Shown here piece by piece: positions 10,554-19,358 of a DNA stretch of 64,000 nt. The stretch lies in contig SVOJ01000014.1 of the NCBI GenBank assembly GCA_015066385.1, positions 1 through 64,000 on the forward strand, written 5' to 3'. Under the pieces are notes generated by a model. That model did not search any database. It worked only from the letters and a program-made list of their open reading frames with translations, and was not told the origin of the DNA. The first letter of the stretch is position 1, and every line of letters begins with the position of its first letter. The DNA is from Oscillospiraceae bacterium (lineage in GTDB: Bacteria; Bacillota; Clostridia; Oscillospirales; Acutalibacteraceae). The position numbers and the translations under genes are program-made.

Positions 10554-11996
10554 TTATCCTCTGAGTGCCTGATACAGTTTATTGACCTCTTCCATACTCA
10601 GGCCGTATTTTTCCTCCGCATTCGTCAGCATCAGGTTAAATGCCGAATAATCCGCACCTGCATATTTTTTTAAATACTCATAAGCGGAATCATAAGCAGA
10701 TGTTCCGCCCGAGCCTGATGTTGAGCCGCCCGAGCCGTAAGAGCTACCGTAAGAGCCGCCGTAAGAGCCGCCCCATGAGGAACCGCCCGAACTTCCCGAA
10801 CCGCTCCACAAATTACCCCATGAACCGAGAGTCCCGAGTCCTCCGCCTGCCTGCATGGCATTTCCTTTCTGAATCGACAACAGTGCATTGTTGTACTGAT
10901 TCAGCCAGTTTGTATTGATTCCCAGCGACTGCAATTTGCTCAAGTCACCGTACTCTGCATAATAAGCGGCGGCTTCGCGAAGGGCACTTTCTTCCATGTA
11001 GGTCGGGTCGATGCCGACGTCTTTCAACTTGCTGAAATCGCCGTTTGCGGCGGCGGTGAGTGCAAAGTTGAGGTCTTTGGCCTTCTGCACGTCTTCGGTG
11101 GAATAGCCGTATTTTTCAAGTTCCGACAGATCGCCCGTAATATCTGCAACCCCGCCTGCATAGTCAAGCTGTGCTCCTTTGAGGTTGAGGTCGTATGTTT
11201 CCTGCAAATAAGAGGTATCAAAGCCGAGTGCGGCAAGGCGACTGAAATCACCCGTCTGCAAGCCCCAGTTGAGTGCCTGCTGTGCTTTTGCATCGGTCGC
11301 ATACTGTGTCAGGTCAAGACCGAGCATTTCACCGAATCGGCTGTAGTCACCAAACTGTGCGGCAAGTTCAGCTGCCGTCAGCTCTTTTCCGTAGGCGGTG
11401 TTCGCCATGTCCGAAAGCATGGAATATTCATTCAGCCGCTGTTGTTGACGGTCCATGTGGCGGCTGTAGGCATTCTGTTCGAGATCCACGGCAACATCAT
11501 TCAGATCCAGCATTGCATCCTGAAATACCTGCTGTGCGGCGGTCTGTGCATAACTGTTGCCGTAGCCGCCTGTCTGTGCCTGTGCCTTGCCCGCAATGTT
11601 CTCCGCACCGAGCGTTCCCGTGCGTACATAATCGTTTTTAATCTGCTGATACAGCGGATCGGAATTGTAATTGTATTCGTACTTATCGCCGTTGTCCTTG
11701 TACTGTGCATAGGCATTGTAAGCGGCCTTGGTGAAGTCCGCTGACGTGGTCGGCACAAAGGAACCGCCTGCCTGCTGTGCAAGTTCTGTGGCAGATCCGG
11801 GGGTGACAGTCGGTGTTGTTGTCGGCATTGTATCATCCAGTCCCACCGAAGCCCGCAATATACTTCTTGCATCCCCTGCGGTTACTTTTCCGTCACCGTC
11901 AAAGTCATAATCCATCGAAACGGGATCCAGCCCGATCGACTGCCGCATGGCGGCCCTTGCATCCGCCGCAACATATTTTTTCTTTTCTTCGCTCAT
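10554..11996 (-). CDS. Phage virion-associated protein with N-terminal dockerin
   Basis: A 480-residue protein between the nozzle gene and the giant virion gene. Residues 9-55 are a dockerin: a half repeat (ADARAAMRQSIGLD) and a full calcium loop D31-x-D33-x-D35-G-x-V-x-x-x-D42 ending in VTAGDARSILRASVGLD. A Thr/Pro/Ser linker (about 56-75) follows. Residues 75-200 are Tyr/Gln-rich and helical. Residues 200-380 contain about four repeats built on GDFSKLxxLGID. The tail is Gly/Ser/Tyr-rich (about 385-450) with a short helical end. There is no signal peptide, so the dockerin would reach the surface only on a virion or after cell lysis. The start overlaps the stop of the 54-residue upstream gene (ATGA). 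Structural role is inferred from position. Confidence 0.8.
   Translation of the reverse strand: MSEEKKKYVAADARAAMRQSIGLDPVSMDYDFDGDGKVTAGDARSILRASVGLDDTMPTTTPTVTPGSATELAQQAGGSFVPTTSADFTKAAYNAYAQYKDNGDKYEYNYNSDPLYQQIKNDYVRTGTLGAENIAGKAQAQTGGYGNSYAQTAAQQVFQDAMLDLNDVAVDLEQNAYSRHMDRQQQRLNEYSMLSDMANTAYGKELTAAELAAQFGDYSRFGEMLGLDLTQYATDAKAQQALNWGLQTGDFSRLAALGFDTSYLQETYDLNLKGAQLDYAGGVADITGDLSELEKYGYSTEDVQKAKDLNFALTAAANGDFSKLKDVGIDPTYMEESALREAAAYYAEYGDLSKLQSLGINTNWLNQYNNALLSIQKGNAMQAGGGLGTLGSWGNLWSGSGSSGGSSWGGSYGGSYGSSYGSGGSTSGSGGTSAYDSAYEYLKKYAGADYSAFNLMLTNAEEKYGLSMEEVNKLYQALRG
11832..11996 (-). other. Dockerin module of phage protein
   Basis: Residues 1-55 of the 480-residue protein. The second half carries a complete F-hand (D-x-D-x-D-G-x-V-x-x-x-D). 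The first half keeps its helix (ADARAAMRQSIGL) but its loop is replaced by MSEEKKKY, so at most one calcium should bind. Residues 38-54 match the dockerin at the end of the host protein at 58884-61742 in 15 of 17 positions. Confidence 0.85.
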
Positions 11997-12157
11997 GTTT
12001 TTCTCTCCTTTTTCAAGTCTTCAAGTTCGCGGTTGACCTGTGCAAAAGCCATGCGCAGTTCCTGCGTTTGATTCAGATTCTGTTCGTTGATGAATGCAAC
12101 AAGTTCCTGCACGTTCTGTGCATTGCATCTTTTCGGTTTAAAGGGAAATCTTACCAT
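11993..12157 (-). CDS. 54-residue coiled-coil phage protein
   Basis: A short frame bridging two late genes. The ATG at 12157 lies inside the last codons of the nozzle gene, and its TGA overlaps the ATG of the dockerin protein. The protein starts MVRFPFKPKRCNAQNVQELV and continues as a Gln/Glu/Leu-rich helix ending VNRELEDLKKERKT. The double overlap argues for translational coupling in the late operon. Function is unknown; a small structural or chaperone-like helix is the simplest reading. Confidence 0.7.
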   Translation of the reverse strand: MVRFPFKPKRCNAQNVQELVAFINEQNLNQTQELRMAFAQVNRELEDLKKERKT

Positions 12158-14058
12158 CTTAAAACGCTCACCTCGCTTGCATTCTCCGTAGTGCGGGTAA
12201 TGCCGTACACGGTCACGTTTCCGTAGCCTTCGAGTTTAATTTTCATACGGTCGCACCGTCTGCAGGTAACAGGCAGGCAAACGGAATCAATGTGTTTTCC
12301 TGCAACGGTTTCATGTAACTGAATCCATGCTCCGCCGTCATACTGCGCAGACACCTTCAGAATGCTGTCCTTCTCCATGCTCACACGGATCTGCAAAAGG
12401 CTTGTGCGTTTGTGGTCGGGTGTCAGCAACCCGAGGTCTGCACTTTCTGCAACAAAGGAAATGTCCTGCACTTGCGTTTCATCCTTGTAAGCGCAAGACA
12501 GAACCTGCGCCGAGCCGAAGTCATAATCAAAAAGCAGTTGCAGTTCTACACGGTCGGGGGCTGTGATGTCATGTACATACATCCAGACCCAGACAAGAGA
12601 GAATAATGCAGAAGCGACCACTCTTTGCGCCACAAGATACACCGCATTGTTCTTTGAAAACAGCAGACTGTTCTGCATGCAGTTTTCGCGAACCCAGATA
12701 TGCCGCAGGGTGTCATACACGAACAACACATCTTCGTTCTTCTCATCCTTCATGCGGATATAATATTTGTCACCGGCACACGCGGCGGCGGCTTCGGTGC
12801 ACTTTGCGGTCAGTGCATCCGAAACACAATACGGCTGATAGCCGCTGAACACATAGACCCCGTTGGAGGATTTATAATAAATAGCACCGTTGACCGTGAC
12901 CACGCTCTTTGCACTGCCCGGTTGCACGCCCTCACACTGAAAGGTCGTGACCGTAAAATCACTCGGTGCCGAACCGTACACGGCACTTACGCTGTCGCTT
13001 TTGAAAAACACGACCGCATCCGTTGTCGTACCCACCCCCGTGAATTCACCGGGAGAAGCAATGCTGACGGCATAGGAATCGGTCGAAATGCCCTGATAGC
13101 AGAACCAGTTCAGCGGGTCCCCGAGCTTGCTTGCATAGATCTCATTCACATAGTCGCCTTTGTGGTTTCTGCCCTTGCGGCAACCCCACAGACGGTTGTT
13201 GTGCTGTATGCAGAAGTCAAGCACAGGCATACTGCGGCTCACCGTAAACGGTGCGGCCTGCTCATAATCTGCACAAAGACTCACACAGACCGCAACAAGA
13301 AAGTCGTCCTGCACTCTCATCAGTTCAAACGAGCCGTTCAGTTCTTTCACGGAAAAGCCGTCCAATGCAACCACATCACCCTGTCTGAATCCGTGTCCGA
13401 TACCCGTCGCCGCTATCTTCATATACAAACTTGTTGCCTGCACCCAGATGTTCTGCGCTGCCGACCAATACCGCAGTACAGTCATTTCGCCCGATGTGTC
13501 TGCCCATGCCTTGCCGTTGGAAGGATCTTCGGGAGCCGTATCGGAAAATGTCGCATCAATTTCCGTGCCGTCCGCTTCGCAGGCACACACGGTTGCAGAG
13601 GATGCCGCAAAGGTGTTTTCGACACTCTGAAACTGCCATGTGCCGTCGTCTTCGGGGGTATACAGAATCCCGTCGGGCAGGATCATGAACGACCGACCAA
13701 AGGGAACAAGATACCTTTTTGTGTCCGCTTTCGGTGAACCTGCACGCAGTTTTTTTCCGTTCACAACCAACTCACCGCCCTCGGTGATCAGTGCATATCC
13801 GTCATGCAACGCACAGATGTCTTCGATCATCGAAGCCAGCACAAACACGTCGGGAGATTCAGTTTCGCCGTCAGCCGTCTGTATTTCATTGACGGCAATC
13901 CCGCGAGCATTTCTCGTGCGCAGACAGCCGTTGTCCACCACCATGTTGCACAGGTCAGCCCATTCGTTTTCGTTGGCTCCCGGGTGCTGATTGATGCCCC
14001 TGAAATCCGTCACCTGCGTGCGGTTCACCGCAGGCACGGGAATATAGCTTTTTCTCAT
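12151..14058 (-). CDS. Tail nozzle / packaged-DNA stabilisation protein (P22 gp10-like)
   Basis: A 635-residue, beta-rich protein beginning MRKSYIPVPAVNRTQVTDFRG, followed by GINQHPGANENEWADLCNM and CLRTRNARG. That opening (a ring-closing segment naming the module and a start-of-propeller loop) is characteristic of podovirus stabilisation/nozzle proteins that plug the portal below the connector. Repeated W/Y-rich blades such as NNRLWGCRKG and NWFCYQGIS support a beta-propeller fold. The gene starts inside the upstream connector gene (4-bp overlap). The gp10 equivalence rests on fold type and gene order, not on an alignment. Confidence 0.65.
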   Translation of the reverse strand: MRKSYIPVPAVNRTQVTDFRGINQHPGANENEWADLCNMVVDNGCLRTRNARGIAVNEIQTADGETESPDVFVLASMIEDICALHDGYALITEGGELVVNGKKLRAGSPKADTKRYLVPFGRSFMILPDGILYTPEDDGTWQFQSVENTFAASSATVCACEADGTEIDATFSDTAPEDPSNGKAWADTSGEMTVLRYWSAAQNIWVQATSLYMKIAATGIGHGFRQGDVVALDGFSVKELNGSFELMRVQDDFLVAVCVSLCADYEQAAPFTVSRSMPVLDFCIQHNNRLWGCRKGRNHKGDYVNEIYASKLGDPLNWFCYQGISTDSYAVSIASPGEFTGVGTTTDAVVFFKSDSVSAVYGSAPSDFTVTTFQCEGVQPGSAKSVVTVNGAIYYKSSNGVYVFSGYQPYCVSDALTAKCTEAAAACAGDKYYIRMKDEKNEDVLFVYDTLRHIWVRENCMQNSLLFSKNNAVYLVAQRVVASALFSLVWVWMYVHDITAPDRVELQLLFDYDFGSAQVLSCAYKDETQVQDISFVAESADLGLLTPDHKRTSLLQIRVSMEKDSILKVSAQYDGGAWIQLHETVAGKHIDSVCLPVTCRRCDRMKIKLEGYGNVTVYGITRTTENASEVSVLRW

Positions 14059-14462
14059 ACAAGCACCCCCAGCACGGGATGCACACTGCCCGTATCGTCA
14101 TCCGTTGCCGACAGCGGCATGTGGGTTCTCGTCCACCGTGCCGCCATGTCGGTGTAGGCATCGTTGAACAGCGATCGGCTGACGGCATAGCGGTTCATGT
14201 CGCCGTACTGCAGGTCAATCTCCATACAGCACCACCACATATACACATCGTCATATCCGTCCTCTGCAAGCAGTTTTCTGTCCGTAGTCACATCCTTAAC
14301 GGTATAGTGCGGTCTTTTTACATGGGGTGAATGCTCATGTGTCAGAATGATCTCCTTGAAGATCTTCGTGTCCAGTTTGTTGCAAACATCCGCAAGCCAT
14401 GCTTCTTTCACCTGTCCCGGTCGCAATGTCTGCAGTTTTGCGGTCAATAAAGGAAATGTCAT
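14055..14462 (-). CDS. Probable head-tail connector protein
   Basis: A 135-residue protein. The start is placed at the ATG at 14462, which has AAGGAGAG upstream; an open extension to 14504 lacks a ribosome-binding site. It is helical at the start (QVKEAWLADVCNKLDTKIFKEIIL) with aromatic and Asp-rich middle (YDDVYMWWCCMEIDLQYGDMNRY). The position between the capsid and nozzle genes is where podoviruses encode the portal-proximal connector (gp4-like). The family itself is not recognised. Confidence 0.6.
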   Translation of the reverse strand: MTFPLLTAKLQTLRPGQVKEAWLADVCNKLDTKIFKEIILTHEHSPHVKRPHYTVKDVTTDRKLLAEDGYDDVYMWWCCMEIDLQYGDMNRYAVSRSLFNDAYTDMAARWTRTHMPLSATDDDTGSVHPVLGVLV

Positions 14463-14533
14463 TTTTGCATCTCTCCTTAAAAGTAATAAGCGGACGACCT
14501 GCAAGCCGTCCGCCGTTTTGTTGTTGTGAAGAC

Positions 14534-14749
14534 TCAGCCGTTGGCGACCGACTCGATGTATTGATCGGCAAAGGTTTTCGCCTTGCGGCTGTTTTCGATC
14601 ACCTCTGCCACTTCGGTGGGCACAAACACGCTTTCTCCCTTTTTGATCAGATACCGTTTGCCGTTGATGCTGACAAACAGATCGGGGTCATCCTTTGACT
14701 CTCTGGGTACGAACACGGGAACGGTCTTCTTCTCATTTTTCTTAGCCAT
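14534..14749 (-). CDS. Small basic phage protein after capsid gene
   Basis: A 71-residue protein, starting MAKKNEKKTVPVFVPRESKD and containing VSINGKRYLIKKGESVFVP. The central strand-turn-strand with a conserved INGKxYxIxKG-like core is common in short genes next to phage capsid genes. It lies 18 bp after the major capsid stop. It may be a head decoration or completion protein, but only position supports that. Confidence 0.65.
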   Translation of the reverse strand: MAKKNEKKTVPVFVPRESKDDPDLFVSINGKRYLIKKGESVFVPTEVAEVIENSRKAKTFADQYIESVANG

Positions 14750-14767
14750 ACCGAAATGCTCCTTTCA

Positions 14768-16060
14768 TCAGTTGCTTTCCGCAACAGCGGAGAACTCGGA
14801 TCCGCTTTCGCAGCGGATCATGTATTCTTCAATGAGGCGCTTTGCGGTTTCCGTAGCCTTCCAGCCGATGGAGCTTCTCTGATTCAGCGGGTCATTGCCG
14901 TAGCCTTTCTGCTTGACAATGTGCTCAAGGCCGCCGCCTTCGATATCGGTGACACCGTAGGCATTTTCGCCGAGGAACAGTGTGCAGAATACGGCGGAAC
15001 CGTCCTTGCCTGCACCCGTACCGCAGACGATGCTGTCAGCTTCAACAGCGGCAGAGAGTGCCGTGCCGAGAGTCAGGGTGGTCCCGTCAGCAGCGGCTTC
15101 GATCTTGGTCACGGTGTTCTTGACACCGTTTACATACACTTCGATCGGTTCAACGGGTGTTGCTGCGGTCAGTACTTCATTGACCTTGACAGCGGTAGCA
15201 CCGCTTGCAGCCTTTTCGGCAACCGTCAGGCGGCTCAAGCCGTCTGAAATAACAGCAGGGCCGATGATCTTGGCTTCGGAGCTTTCCACAAAACGGATGC
15301 CGCCGAGTTTACCGAGCTCGCCTTCGAAAATGTTTTCGGGAGATGCATATTTGTTTACCTCAATCCACTTGTCACCGGCTTCCATCATCAGGTCATTGGC
15401 TACAAACGCATGAATGATAGCAATATAACTGCCGTTGATTTTCGGTGCATTAACAGCCTTGAGTGCGGCTGCAATACGGAAAACATCCTTCACGCGAAGT
15501 CTGCAATTCGCAGTGATGTCAGCACGGGAAAGAATTTCGGTTTCGGTGCTGCCGTTGACTTCGGGAACATAATACACATTCGTGCCGCCGACGATCTCAT
15601 TTCTGATCACTGTATCAAGGGTCAGGGCTGCCTGATCTGCAAGCTCCCTGGTGGCTTCCAAAATAGTATTGTCCACAGAAGTCATTTCCAGCATGTCGGT
15701 CTGCTCAATATAATCACCGTACTGATCCACCGTGGCAGTAACAGCGGACACACGCAGCTTGTTACCGGCAGGGGTCACACCCTCGGTAATGGGCTTGAGT
15801 GCCTTCGGCAGCTTGGAAAATCTTCGGAATTCAATCGTCTTGCCGTTGTTCGCAGGAATGGGTCGCTTCTGACCGAACTGCGCATGAATGAGCTTGGGAC
15901 CTGCAAGATAAATCAGGGTCTTGTCATAAAAGGTTTTCATTTCGGCGGACAGTGCATTCGGGTCGGTGATCACACCGCCCTGCATCGTGCCGCCCGTGGC
16001 ATTTACCACATAGTCTGCATTGGTATCTGCAAAGAACTGCAGATCAAAAATTTTCTTCAT
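14768..16060 (-). CDS. Major capsid protein, N4-gp56 type, with LQFFA leader
   Basis: A 430-residue capsid protein of the N4-gp56 family. Hallmarks are the ITEGVTPAGNKL stretch and DQYGDYIEQTDMLEMT with the following long helix (ATRELADQAALTLDTVIRNE). The C-terminal part carries an Ig-like insert (VKVNEVLTAATPVEPIEVYV). The start is set at the ATG at 16060 because AAGGAG lies 11 bp upstream; the open frame from a GTG at 16072 overlaps that site. The N-terminus is MKKIFDLQFFADTN, which contains the LQFFA motif cut by Prp in Firmicute L27 and in some phage capsids. A Prp homologue is encoded 1.1 kb upstream, so removal of about ten residues is expected. Confidence 0.9.
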   Translation of the reverse strand: MKKIFDLQFFADTNADYVVNATGGTMQGGVITDPNALSAEMKTFYDKTLIYLAGPKLIHAQFGQKRPIPANNGKTIEFRRFSKLPKALKPITEGVTPAGNKLRVSAVTATVDQYGDYIEQTDMLEMTSVDNTILEATRELADQAALTLDTVIRNEIVGGTNVYYVPEVNGSTETEILSRADITANCRLRVKDVFRIAAALKAVNAPKINGSYIAIIHAFVANDLMMEAGDKWIEVNKYASPENIFEGELGKLGGIRFVESSEAKIIGPAVISDGLSRLTVAEKAASGATAVKVNEVLTAATPVEPIEVYVNGVKNTVTKIEAAADGTTLTLGTALSAAVEADSIVCGTGAGKDGSAVFCTLFLGENAYGVTDIEGGGLEHIVKQKGYGNDPLNQRSSIGWKATETAKRLIEEYMIRCESGSEFSAVAESN

Positions 16061-16095
16061 GATTATTTTCACTCCTTAATATAAACACAATCGTG

Positions 16096-17061
16096 TCAGA
16101 AGGTAATTTTTTCGCCCCTTCCGACCCGTTTCAGGATGTCCTCGATCTGACGTCCTGTCAGATCCTGCACACTCTGCTTAGTTGCCACACCGGGCTGTGC
16201 ACCCAGTGCCCCCTCAACGGCTCTGTTGCCGTTGGCGGCAATGCTTCGTGCGGTTCTGGCGGCGGCATCCTGCACCGCCGTCTGTGTCAGCTTCTGCATG
16301 ATTTCATCAAAGTGAACGCTTTCATAGGCCTGCTTAACACTCAGCCCCTTGTCAAGCATCTGTGCGAATTGCTCGTTGTTCAGGATCTCACTTTGCAGGT
16401 CAAAGCCCGGGTATGTCTTCGCAACCTCGGCGGCTTCACTCTGCCATGCGTTCCACTTGCGTGTGTTGGCTTCCTGCTGTTGCTGTCTGAGTCTGTCAGC
16501 CTGCTGTTGCTGTGTCACCTTGGCAAGCTGTCTTTCGACTCTGACCTGCTCTTTGGTGACATGCCTTCTTGCGGCTTCTTCGGCAAGATAAGAGTCATCC
16601 GCTTCAATCGCGGCTTTCAGTGCGGTCCTGTCACCCTTTTTGACACCGTATTTGTCATACAAGGGCGAGAGCATGTCTTCATACTCCGACTGCACCGTTT
16701 CGGCCTGCTTGTTCTGCTTGAAACGTTCATTGATGATCGCCTGCGTTTTCTTCTGAAACGCAGTCTTGTAATCGCCTTTGATCAGCTCATCGAACTCTTT
16801 GTCGAAATCTTTGGGCTGTTCTTCGGCTTTCGGTTGCTCCCCGGCGGCGGGTGCTTGCGGTTCGGTTTTCTCCTGTACCGGTGCAGGATCTTCCGTCTGA
16901 TTCGCCCGACGGGACACGGCGGCTGTCCCTGCGGGATTCTTCAACACATGTGTTGCGAAGTCCGCTTTGAAATCGCCCGTGAGTCCGCTGTTATTTGCTG
17001 CAGGTGCGCCGCCTTCGGCACTACCTTCGGCAAAAAACTGCAAACAAAAAAGTTTTTCCAT
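16096..17061 (-). CDS. Scaffold-like protein with LQFFA leader
   Basis: A 321-residue protein starting at the ATG at 17061, with GGAAAGACGAGG upstream; an open extension to 17121 has no such site. It begins MEKLFCLQFFAEG, the same Prp-type motif as the capsid protein and at the same distance from the start. The rest is Gln/Glu/Ala/Lys-rich and almost entirely helical (a long QQQQADRLRQQQQEANT segment near 215), as expected of a capsid scaffold. It lies directly upstream of the capsid gene. Scaffold function is inferred from composition and order. Confidence 0.8.
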   Translation of the reverse strand: MEKLFCLQFFAEGSAEGGAPAANNSGLTGDFKADFATHVLKNPAGTAAVSRRANQTEDPAPVQEKTEPQAPAAGEQPKAEEQPKDFDKEFDELIKGDYKTAFQKKTQAIINERFKQNKQAETVQSEYEDMLSPLYDKYGVKKGDRTALKAAIEADDSYLAEEAARRHVTKEQVRVERQLAKVTQQQQADRLRQQQQEANTRKWNAWQSEAAEVAKTYPGFDLQSEILNNEQFAQMLDKGLSVKQAYESVHFDEIMQKLTQTAVQDAAARTARSIAANGNRAVEGALGAQPGVATKQSVQDLTGRQIEDILKRVGRGEKITF

Positions 17062-17166
17062 AAAATTTGCCTCGTCTTTCCGATGTGTCATTTTTTTGAG
17101 TGCAAAAGAAATGCCCCTCATGTCTGCAGTGTAGCAAACATGAAAGGCTGATTTCTCCCCGTGCGT

Positions 17167-17469
17167 TTAAATTTTTTCAATTTTTACGAAATCGGGAAAT
17201 TCGGCGGCAATTTCATTGAATCCCAGCACCGCCATGGCATACATGGAACGCACATCACCGCCGTGATCGGTCGCTCTGATGTCGAGTTCACCGTCGGCGG
17301 TCATGCATTGGATCATCGAATTTGATGCCATGACCGCCTTGTACAAAGCCGTGCACAGTGCCGAAATGCCTGCACACACAATGTCCTTGCCCTTCTCCGC
17401 ATAGCCTGCATGGCCTTTCACACGTAATATGCATTCATCCTTGCCGATTTTGTACTCAATCTTCGTCAT
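17167..17469 (-). CDS. prp: Prp-type cysteine protease (phage-encoded)
   Basis: A 100-residue homologue of the ribosomal-processing cysteine protease Prp. The active-site pair is in VKGHAGYAEKGKDIVCAG: a GHA histidine and an IVCAG cysteine 12 residues apart, the spacing of Firmicute Prp. The C-terminal helix-strand part also fits (MYAMAVLGFNEIA). The ATG at 17469 overlaps the portal stop (ATGA), so a longer open frame to 17712 is not used. In bacteria Prp trims the N-terminus of ribosomal protein L27. Here the position between portal and scaffold is that of a head-maturation protease, and the next two gene products carry its cleavage motif. Confidence 0.88.
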   Translation of the reverse strand: MTKIEYKIGKDECILRVKGHAGYAEKGKDIVCAGISALCTALYKAVMASNSMIQCMTADGELDIRATDHGGDVRSMYAMAVLGFNEIAAEFPDFVKIEKI

Positions 17470-19349
17470 ACTCTCGGTGCGACCGACTGCGCCGCACGTA
17501 AGCCTCCCTCCATCACGGTGTTTTCTTTCTTCTGTACTTCGCCGGCCGCTTTGTGTGCCGGTACGGCAAGGGCCTGTTGTTGTGCCTGAATGATCTGCTG
17601 TCCGATCTGTGTCGGTGCCAACAGACTCATCACCTGTGCATAAATGCCCGGCATAGTCGCTTCGAGCTGCTGTGCCATCTGCACACACAACGGATACAGC
17701 TGCTGCTGACACCGCAGGTTCAGTCCGTTCTGCTGTATGATCTGCTGCAGCTTGTCCTTGTTTTCGATCTCAAGATACTCAAGACACGCCAGAGCCTGCA
17801 CATCGTTGGACGGATTGAAGAATCCCATGTTGTAGAAGTTGATCGCATCCTGGTTCTGTGCCTGCCGTGCATAGGGATTGAGCTTGTGCACCTTGACGGT
17901 GATGTCAAACACAGGCTCTGCCGTGCCGAAGGAAACACCCATTGCATCCAGGTTGCGGCCGCCGATGGCTGCGGCATCAAACTGTGTGAATGCCTGTTCG
18001 CCGTTCTCACCCATAATACGGAACGTTCTCGGCGTGTTGTAGAACTGCCGCATCAGATCAATGATCAGCTCGCAGATCTGCGTGAATGCAAAGTAAGTGT
18101 CTGCGATCATATCACGGCTTGTTTTGTTGCCGGCTTCCTGCAAAGCGGAAATGGCCGCACCCGAAGTAACCCCCGAACTGACACCGCCGGACGAAAAGTC
18201 ACGGTTTGAAGTGACCTCTTTGAGTTCATTGACACGGTATTGCAGATAGTTCTGCACATTGCCCGTTGCCATGTTTACTTCATGTGCACGGATGCTGTCT
18301 TCTCCGAGGCTTGATCCTGCCACATGGATGAACTCCTTATCGGGATCCGCAAACTCCTTTTCGTTGATCGATCCGTCAATGCGGGTAAAATACCGCTTCT
18401 TTGTGGAGTCCAACACATTGCGGTCGAGTGCGGCGGTCATTTCGTCAATGGCGGTCTGCGTTTCTCTCTGCAGATCAAGGTAACCGAAGCCGAAGGGCGT
18501 CCCCTCTTCGGGGAACAGTGTGTCGAACACAAAGGGATATTTGCCGTGATTATAAAAACCCTTGTCCGCAAGCTGCGGGTCGTTCTCCGAAGCATACAGC
18601 ACATACTCCCCGATAAACTTGCAGTAATGCAGCACCGTTCTGCCGTCTGCAAGATGCTTCTTGTAATACCAGTCCACAACGGCGGTCTTGCCGGTCGTGT
18701 CAATGCTCTCGTCGTAGCGGTACTGTGCGAGCGTAAAGCCGATTCCGCCGAGCCTGCCGTTGAGAAACGGATAGGCAGACACAAGGTCGTCATTGTCGGC
18801 AAGATACACGAAAAACACGTTCTTGCTTTTCTGAATATCCATACAGCCGGGCTCCCAGAACAGGTTGAGCACGTCCACATTATTGACGGCAATGTCACCC
18901 AGGCCGTTGAGCTTGCTACTGTCCCACAGCACCGAATAGATCGCACAGCCGTGCTTCGGCTTGTCCCAGCTGGCGCGCGAATAGGTCTGCTTGAATCGGT
19001 TCTGCTCTAAGATCACGGGCAGAATGTCCGTCAGATCCTTGGCGGCCTGTCCGTCGGCTTCTTCACGGGGCAGCACGGTCACATCGGGGAAGTTGTCCAT
19101 GAAGTCCGCATGCTTGTTCGCAAGGGAATTGAACAGCCATGCCGTCGGCTTGCTTTTCTTTTTCGATGTGTCCCTGCGGTGTTGCATTCTGAACCATTCC
19201 TCGTGATCGATCACACGGCTTTCAAGCTTTGTCTTGCCTGCCTTGTACTTCGTAAGAATCTCGGCGGCCTTGAGCACCTGTTCCTTGCCGATGACTTCCT
19301 GTCCGTGCCGTTCATCGGATGCGAAGATTTCTTTTTCTTGTGTGTTCAT
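17466..19349 (-). CDS. Portal protein
   Basis: A 627-residue dodecameric portal subunit of the podovirus type. It has an N-terminal helical clip region (RDTSKKKSKPTAWLFNSLANKHADFMDNFP), a mixed core around WYYKKHLADGRTVLHY, and the characteristic FGFGYLDLQRETQTAIDEM and VTSNRDFSSGGVSSGVTSG segments. The C-terminus is Gln-rich helical (LRCQQQLYPLCVQMAQQLE), a barrel-like extension. It starts 10 bp after terL with a clear AGGAGG and overlaps the protease gene at its end, so it belongs to the late morphogenesis operon. Confidence 0.85.
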   Translation of the reverse strand: MNTQEKEIFASDERHGQEVIGKEQVLKAAEILTKYKAGKTKLESRVIDHEEWFRMQHRRDTSKKKSKPTAWLFNSLANKHADFMDNFPDVTVLPREEADGQAAKDLTDILPVILEQNRFKQTYSRASWDKPKHGCAIYSVLWDSSKLNGLGDIAVNNVDVLNLFWEPGCMDIQKSKNVFFVYLADNDDLVSAYPFLNGRLGGIGFTLAQYRYDESIDTTGKTAVVDWYYKKHLADGRTVLHYCKFIGEYVLYASENDPQLADKGFYNHGKYPFVFDTLFPEEGTPFGFGYLDLQRETQTAIDEMTAALDRNVLDSTKKRYFTRIDGSINEKEFADPDKEFIHVAGSSLGEDSIRAHEVNMATGNVQNYLQYRVNELKEVTSNRDFSSGGVSSGVTSGAAISALQEAGNKTSRDMIADTYFAFTQICELIIDLMRQFYNTPRTFRIMGENGEQAFTQFDAAAIGGRNLDAMGVSFGTAEPVFDITVKVHKLNPYARQAQNQDAINFYNMGFFNPSNDVQALACLEYLEIENKDKLQQIIQQNGLNLRCQQQLYPLCVQMAQQLEATMPGIYAQVMSLLAPTQIGQQIIQAQQQALAVPAHKAAGEVQKKENTVMEGGLRAAQSVAPRV

Positions 19350-19358
19350 AATTCCTCC

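Noticed and set aside
12700-13737. A 345-codon plus-strand frame opposite the nozzle gene
   Set aside because: Antisense to a gene that is tightly coupled to its neighbours on both sides; no start signal or motif.
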